Assembly: GCA_015146655.1 (NCBI GenBank)
Contig: VKHL01000021.1
Span: 25,419 to 89,418 of the forward strand
Direction: 5' to 3'
Source of the DNA: Ochromonas danica
Taxonomy: Eukaryota > Sar > Chrysophyceae > Chromulinales > Chromulinaceae
DNA length: 64,000 nt
The position numbers and the translations under genes were made by a program. Under the pieces are notes generated by a model. The model did not search any database and had not been told where the DNA came from. It worked only from the letters and a program-made list of their open reading frames with translations. Within the stretch, counting starts at the first letter, position 1. The number at the start of each line of letters is the position of its first letter. This document shows positions 58,973-64,000 of this stretch, in pieces.

Positions 58973-59657
58973 GACAGAGAAGAGAAGAGGTCAGTGACGG
59001 TCAAAGTCAGACAAATCAATTGCCAGCAAACAAGGCAACAAACAAGTTCAAAGTGATTGGATTCAAGCAGAATATTCCATAGAGTCACGGTGACAACCTC
59101 GCGTTTTTGCAAAACTCGCATTAATAGAGTTGAAACCTTTCTTCCTCACTCAGTCTAGCAACCTTCAATTCTGGCGTGTTGAGAACATTGAGTGTCTGCG
59201 TGTTTCCATGGAACGCCTTTCCATATATTGGTTACATGGAAACAGGAGGTTTTGAAAATAATGAACTTTCTAATAGAAAGTCGATTAATACGAGTTTTGC
59301 AAAAACGCGAGGAGAGCAAAAATCGAGAAAACAAAACTCACAAAACGACCAGAAAAAGAGGCAAAAGTGGGGGTGGAGATGAATGATGCTGCTCTTCTGT
59401 CTTGCTGGGTGGGATAACGTGATCTCACACAACATACTAAAAGTAAACAAAACGAAAGGTATGAAACATAAAATTGACACAGTCAACTTATTTGACAGTT
59501 ACTTCAATAATACACTTGGTAATAAACCGAACTCAGAACATACCAAGCCAGGATAGGACGCACAGATCCTTCAAATATAACAATAACATTCAATTGCAAA
59601 TTAGCAATAAATACACTTACAGAAGCACCTTGTGCTAAGACAACCAGAGACAATACA
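58973..59657. other. Intergenic region between the paralogue pair
   Basis: It holds the promoter of paralogue A and the 3' end of paralogue B. A 214-bp inverted-repeat element (59098-59311) occupies the middle. No gene is supported; short frames here read through the element. Confidence 0.45.
59098..59311. repeat. 214-bp element with 28-bp inverted terminal repeats
   Basis: The left arm 59098-59125 begins CTCGCGTTTTTGCAAAACTC; its reverse complement is at 59284-59311, 27 of 28 positions matching. The 158-bp interior has no ORF. The form is that of a MITE; no target duplication is evident. Confidence 0.75.
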
Positions 59658-60629
59658 TCAATGGAAGCGTTTCTCGATCTTGTAGATACGATTGCTATTG
59701 TCCAGGAAATAAGTTATGGAAGTGCGGATATCGATCACATCTGGCTTGATATCCAGTTTGAAATCAGCCCAGCATTGCGGTGAAGAGATAACAGAAAGGG
59801 CTTCAGATAAAGGCATTGAAGAGATCACACCTCGCCCTTCCAGTAAAGCCAAATATGCTGCACAAGGCACAGTATGAACACGATTCTTCTCATCCTTCAC
59901 TTCTACCAGCACTTCACGTATTCGAGTACCGCAAATATGGGCATTGATGATAATCTCACTGCCACCTTTATGTAAAAATTGTTTGATTTGAGCATCTTTA
60001 ACTTCAAAAGTGGCATCAGGAGAACTGTCCATACGTTGAACAAAGAAGTCAATAATATCTTTTACTCCACAAACTTGGTAAATAGGTTGCATAATACCAC
60101 TAGATGACGTTTTATAGTCAACCATGCAGCAGTCGGCAAACAAGATGGTGCGGAAAAACCTGGCATAGACATCGAAGTCACCACAATTGGAGATGTTGGC
60201 CAACATGACAGGGAAATCTCGTCGGAAGTCCCTTTTAGGGATATGAGGGAAGGGACTCTTGCGTCTCCATGCTCTGTCAGGAGTAGGACGTGGGCGAAGA
60301 TCAACTTCGTCTTGGAGAACGGTTGACTTCTTTTTCAAAACAACAGCATAATTGTGATCATCAACATCTTCGTCACTTCTCGATCTCTTCTCACCTATAC
60401 AGACCTAAACATAAGTTGAAAGCAAGGGAGAAAAAAGAAGACTCAACATCACTAAAAGAAGATGAGGTCATCAAGGGAGGTGGCTTACAACTTCATCCGA
60501 AGAAGATGAAGAGGCAGGAGAGGAGGAAGAGGAAGAGGAAGAGGAAGGGGAAGGGGCAGTAATAGAAGAAGATTCTTCCAAGTAGAAGAGAATTTCCTCC
60601 ACAGAGTACATGGATAAAGGGGACAACAT
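59658..60629 (-). CDS. Uncharacterised protein, paralogue B of a tandem pair
   Basis: Two exons (60629-60489 and 60404-59658; GTAAGC...TTAG, phase 0) give about 295 residues. The first exon encodes a Ser-rich leader (MLSPLSMYSVEEILFYLEES then poly-Ser). The domain matches paralogue A closely: RDFRRDFPVMLANISNCGDF, CCMVDYKTSSSGIMQPIYQV, GVKDIIDFFVQRMDSSPDATFE, GGSEIIINAHICGTRIREVL and SSPQCWADFKLDI. Compared with A, the N-terminal third is unrelated and one intron is present or retained. Function unknown; nuclear or cytosolic location is likely, as no signal peptide is seen. Confidence 0.72.
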
Positions 60630-61238
60630 TGCTTCGATAACTTAGAATTTGACCGAATGAGACGAGGAAGTGCGGCTGTTCCGAACCGTTAACTTCACGC
60701 AGCTCTCGACAAGTTAAGGAGTGAAAATCGAGTTTTTATTTCGACTCTCTGAATGTGGAATGGGCGAGTTTAAAGACACTGACAGACAATGATTGATTTG
60801 ATCAATCAATAGACCTAAACCAACAGTGTAAACCTTAACCACTTATACAGTAGCAGCCTCATTGTTTCTTGAGCCTTCATGGGACTGTTGAGTGATTGAA
60901 GGCAAAACTCTACCAATAGGCAGTCATTAACTCCATAGTAACTCATTAACTTAACATTGTCTTATTTCAAACTACAGCCCTAAATATATCTTATTATTGT
61001 TATTATTATAGTTATAGTTATTATTATTTATTATATCATAGTCTTCATATATTCTTATGGTTGTTCTTGTTACTTGGGTTGTTAGTTGTTAGTATTGTAT
61101 AGTATTATCAATAGTTTATAGTATATTATTGTAGTGTAGAATATATTATTGTATTATATTATAGTGTTATATTATAGTATTATATTGTTATTGTTATTGT
61201 TATTATTATTATTCCAGTATCATCAGTTGAAGCCTCTT
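60630..61238. other. Intergenic AT-rich region
   Basis: CGTTAACTTCAC (60687-60698) and AAGTTAAG (60711-60718) lie 58-90 bp upstream of paralogue B's start. From about 60,950 the sequence is TTA/TAT low complexity up to the 3' end of the S74 gene. No gene is seen. Confidence 0.45.
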
Positions 61239-64000
61239 TCAGACCTTTCGCCGTGATTGATAACCTTTGCTTTGAAGTCTCATCCATGACTCAAGGGCAT
61301 TGATGCGAGAAGTCAAGCCGACCATATCATTCGAAAGTGTTTCCACAAGACCGCGTAACTCTTTGACCAACTCAATTGACGATGCAATGCTGGATTCATC
61401 AGAGTTACTGATCTGCTCCTCCAGTTCATGAATAGCTTCAATGAGAACTGGAATCATGGAGGTATAGTCCACCGTGTAAAATCCATCATTTGAATGAACA
61501 ATTTCAGGTAAAACTTGTTGGACTTCTTGAGCAATCAAACCAATATTACGCAAGCCGTTAGAGTTACCACGACGAGAAGATTCCATTGTATCGACCCAAT
61601 CGAAGTAAACGCCATGCAAACGAGAAACCTTCTTCAAGGCATTTTGCACTGGTGCAATATTGGTTTTCAACCTTCGATCGGAGTATACTACTGATGTCGT
61701 AACATAGATATTACCCGCGACAGTCAAACCATTGCTGATCGAAGCACCACCAGTAACACGGAGTCCACCACTGAATACACTCATTCCACCTGTTAAGGCG
61801 AGTCCATTTGTATAAATGGTCAATCCACTTGTGACTACTGCACTCTGCGCAACCAGTGTTGTGGAAACAGTCAATGATCCGGAGACTGTCACAGAAGAAG
61901 AAAAACTGGCACTGCTTCCACTCAATGCTCCGCTCACAGTAGCCCCACCAGAAACACTCAGATCATTCGAAAGCGTTACTCCGCCAGAGAGCACTGACAA
62001 GCCACCTGTAACTTTCAATCCACTAGCTGAAATACTCAAACCATTCGAAGCGGTAACATCGACGAAGGAGGATGAACCTGTGACACTGATGCCACCAGTG
62101 AAAATAGTAACTCCACCGGTCGCTTTCAGACCACCGGTAACAGACAATCCGCCACTATTTATGCTGATACCACCAGTAGAAATAGTCAAACTAGTCATAG
62201 TTCCACCACCATTTACTGCCAGTGAGCTTCCAACGGTCAATCCAGAAGAAGATATCGTTACAGTACTGACAAAATTCGCTGTTCCAGCAGACATCGTCAT
62301 GCCGCCTGAAGATACTACCAAACCACCGGTGATAGTTGTGCCATCGGCAACGGTCAAACCATTGCCTGATATAGTTACACCTTGCGTTGTAACAACCAAA
62401 CCTAATGTATCAATAGTCAATCCGCCGCTAATCTTAGCTCCGCCAGCATAAACTGTAAGACCTGAATTAACCTTCAGACCGCCAGAATTGACTGTAATAC
62501 CGTCACTTGCAGTCAACAATCCTGCTACGAGAGTCAATCCTCCAGAGGTTATCATCAAGCCATTATTTTGAACAGTCAAACCACCTGAGACACTTGCCCC
62601 AGAGTTAGCGATCAAATTTCCAGCACTGACGGTTAATCCGCCTGTTGATACCACCAGACCAACATCATGAACAGTTAAACCACCAGTTACTTTCATACCG
62701 CCACTGAACGTAGAGGCCCCAGAAGTCGGAGCAACACTGAATGTCGAGCCAGTAAAACTGTAGCTGCCACTATTAGACACACTACCGGAAAATGTTGCTG
62801 AACCATCAAAGTCAACCGCATCGTGAAAAGTTGTAGTTGCTGCATATATGTCAAAATCAGACACTTGCTGGCTACTAGCACCGATACGAACACCAGTACT
62901 GGGAATAACAGCAAATGATGGTACAGATTGACTATTATCATCATATACCTCAATGGAACCAACACCACTGTTTTGAGAGCCAACTAATTTGATGGCAGTA
63001 AAAGGAGCGCTAGAGGCTTGTGATCCAATTAAGCTCAACGTGCCAGCAGTTCCACTAGAGCTACTACCAACAGTTATGCTAACCGAACCACCAGTTTCTC
63101 CCGCACCACTACTAATCATAACCGGCCCACTGAATCCAGAGGAAGAACTTCCAGAACTAATTGTAATAGAACCACTGGTTGTTGCACCAGAAGGAGAGCT
63201 TATAGAAATCGTGCCACTTTTAGCACCGCTACCACTGTTAATAGTAACAGAACCGGCTAAAGAGGAAGAGTCTGATGTTTGGCCAGCCGACAAAGTTAAT
63301 GTACCTCCAACTCCACTGTTTCCAGAACCAACAGTAATCTGCACGGCACCACCAACACCACTGGATGAACTGCCCGTTCCAATAAAAATTGCACCAGCAT
63401 TTCCTTTGGTTGCAGATCCAGTGCTGAGCACCAACATCCCACTAATACCAGACGTGCCAGCATTACTTGTAAGAATAGTTATCGGTCCACTAGAAGATGA
63501 AGAACCACTACCCGATTGTACAGTTATCGAACCGCCTGTGCTATCACCAGAAATACCAGCCGATAGAGTCAACGCTCCTCCTAAACCACTATTGCCACTT
63601 CCGACCAATATTGATATCGCCCCACCGACACCACTGCCAGAACTTCCAGTAGACATCGAAATAGTACCAGACGCTCCGCGACTGCTAGAACCAGTCAAAA
63701 TAGAAATATCACCACTCGCAAAGCTTCCCGAAGTCGCAGTAACACTACCAGAAACAACCGAAACAGAACCACCAGCACCTCCACTAGAGGCACCGCCGCT
63801 CAACGTGATTGTGCCACCCGCGCCGGAGTTGCCAGACCCCACGAGAATCTGAATCGCTCCTCCCACACCCGATGCCGATGTTCCAGACTTCAATGTCAAC
63901 GTTCCACTCGAACCTGACCCACTGCTACCCGTGCTCAACAAGATCAATCCCGATGAACCACTTGCACTCGAGCCAGTTTCGATCGTCACAGATCCTGATG
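61239..64000 (-). CDS. Gly/Ser/Thr beta-repeat protein with C-terminal S74 self-cleaving chaperone domain (5' end missing)
   Basis: The frame is open to the right window edge, so the N-terminus lies beyond it; 920 codons are visible. The first part is a run of roughly 25-residue units such as 'GSGNSGVGGTLTLSAG', the second a run of 'SGGLTVxxGG' units, both suited to a long beta-solenoid or trimeric fibre. The last 150 residues are an S74 intramolecular chaperone: SDRRLKTNIAPVQNALKKVS, then GLIAQEVQQVLPEIV and YTSMIPVLIEAIHELE, ending in a coiled coil. Ser (codon 61680-61682) and the Lys five residues on form the expected catalytic dyad (as S587/K592 of MYRF), so self-cleavage just before the Ser is predicted. 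A surface or matrix fibre is inferred. Confidence 0.85.
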   Translation of the reverse strand, partial: SGSVTIETGSSASGSSGLILLSTGSSGSGSSGTLTLKSGTSASGVGGAIQILVGSGNSGAGGTITLSGGASSGGAGGSVSVVSGSVTATSGSFASGDISILTGSSSRGASGTISMSTGSSGSGVGGAISILVGSGNSGLGGALTLSAGISGDSTGGSITVQSGSGSSSSSGPITILTSNAGTSGISGMLVLSTGSATKGNAGAIFIGTGSSSSGVGGAVQITVGSGNSGVGGTLTLSAGQTSDSSSLAGSVTINSGSGAKSGTISISSPSGATTSGSITISSGSSSSGFSGPVMISSGAGETGGSVSITVGSSSSGTAGTLSLIGSQASSAPFTAIKLVGSQNSGVGSIEVYDDNSQSVPSFAVIPSTGVRIGASSQQVSDFDIYAATTTFHDAVDFDGSATFSGSVSNSGSYSFTGSTFSVAPTSGASTFSGGMKVTGGLTVHDVGLVVSTGGLTVSAGNLIANSGASVSGGLTVQNNGLMITSGGLTLVAGLLTASDGITVNSGGLKVNSGLTVYAGGAKISGGLTIDTLGLVVTTQGVTISGNGLTVADGTTITGGLVVSSGGMTMSAGTANFVSTVTISSSGLTVGSSLAVNGGGTMTSLTISTGGISINSGGLSVTGGLKATGGVTIFTGGISVTGSSSFVDVTASNGLSISASGLKVTGGLSVLSGGVTLSNDLSVSGGATVSGALSGSSASFSSSVTVSGSLTVSTTLVAQSAVVTSGLTIYTNGLALTGGMSVFSGGLRVTGGASISNGLTVAGNIYVTTSVVYSDRRLKTNIAPVQNALKKVSRLHGVYFDWVDTMESSRRGNSNGLRNIGLIAQEVQQVLPEIVHSNDGFYTVDYTSMIPVLIEAIHELEEQISNSDESSIASSIELVKELRGLVETLSNDMVGLTSRINALESWMRLQSKGYQSRRKV

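Overview
The window looks like nuclear DNA of a flagellated photosynthetic protist with a secondary red-type plastid, most likely an ochrophyte stramenopile; the exact lineage cannot be read from it. Support: short GT-AG introns (60-270 bp) in many genes; plastid-type proteins (terminal oxidase, sigma factor, ATP sulfurylase, VTT/DedA protein) that start with ER signal peptides, several followed by an aromatic residue as in heterokont plastid presequences; a signal-peptide ubiquitin of the kind used between the outer plastid membranes; a dynein-arm assembly factor (ZMYND10), implying motile flagella; selenoprotein K with an in-frame UGA; and a giant surface protein with Pro-Ser 'PSSxPS' repeats typical of stramenopiles.

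Layout. 1-19 kb: closely packed housekeeping genes on both strands (B-box/WW protein, uridine kinase, dual-specificity phosphatase, LMBD1, SDHD, a secreted tandem phosphatase, ATP sulfurylase, DUF218 protein, NOXRED1-like protein, LAMTOR3, PDCD2, DUF985 cupin, prolyl 4-hydroxylase, a small basic mitochondrial-type protein). 19.2-29.9 kb: an accessory block. A 374-bp copy of the ZMYND10 5' end, then a 90-bp repeat, a 7-kb surface-protein gene, about 2 kb of degenerate mobile-element-like sequence, the same 90-bp repeat, and the intact ZMYND10 gene. 31-39 kb: plastid ubiquitin and selenoprotein K (divergent), a hairpin-rich element, an RluA pseudouridine synthase, a two-unit AT-rich satellite, plastid terminal oxidase and an apyrase. 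39-52 kb: Smr protein, an 1814-residue coiled-coil protein, plastid sigma factor, TPR protein, tubulin cofactor C. 52-64 kb: H+-pyrophosphatase, a GOLD-like protein, a plastid VTT protein, two paralogous unknown proteins, and the 3' part of a gene for a repeat-rich protein ending in a phage-type S74 self-cleaving chaperone domain.

There are no operons; genes are mostly divergent or convergent neighbours. Functional themes are the plastid and its surrounding compartments (ubiquitin, PTOX, sigma factor, ATP sulfurylase, VTT protein, probably uridine kinase), flagellum and tubulin biology (ZMYND10, TBCC), the lysosome (LMBD1, LAMTOR3) and large cell-surface repeat proteins. A GTTAAC/AAGTTAA-type motif recurs ahead of many start codons. 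The items most worth following up are the periplastid-type ubiquitin, the 9.9-kb insertion-like block bounded by two nested direct repeats, selenoprotein K with its SECIS candidate, and the eukaryotic S74 protein. Splice models were built by eye from frame continuity, splice consensus and family similarity; no transcript data were available.
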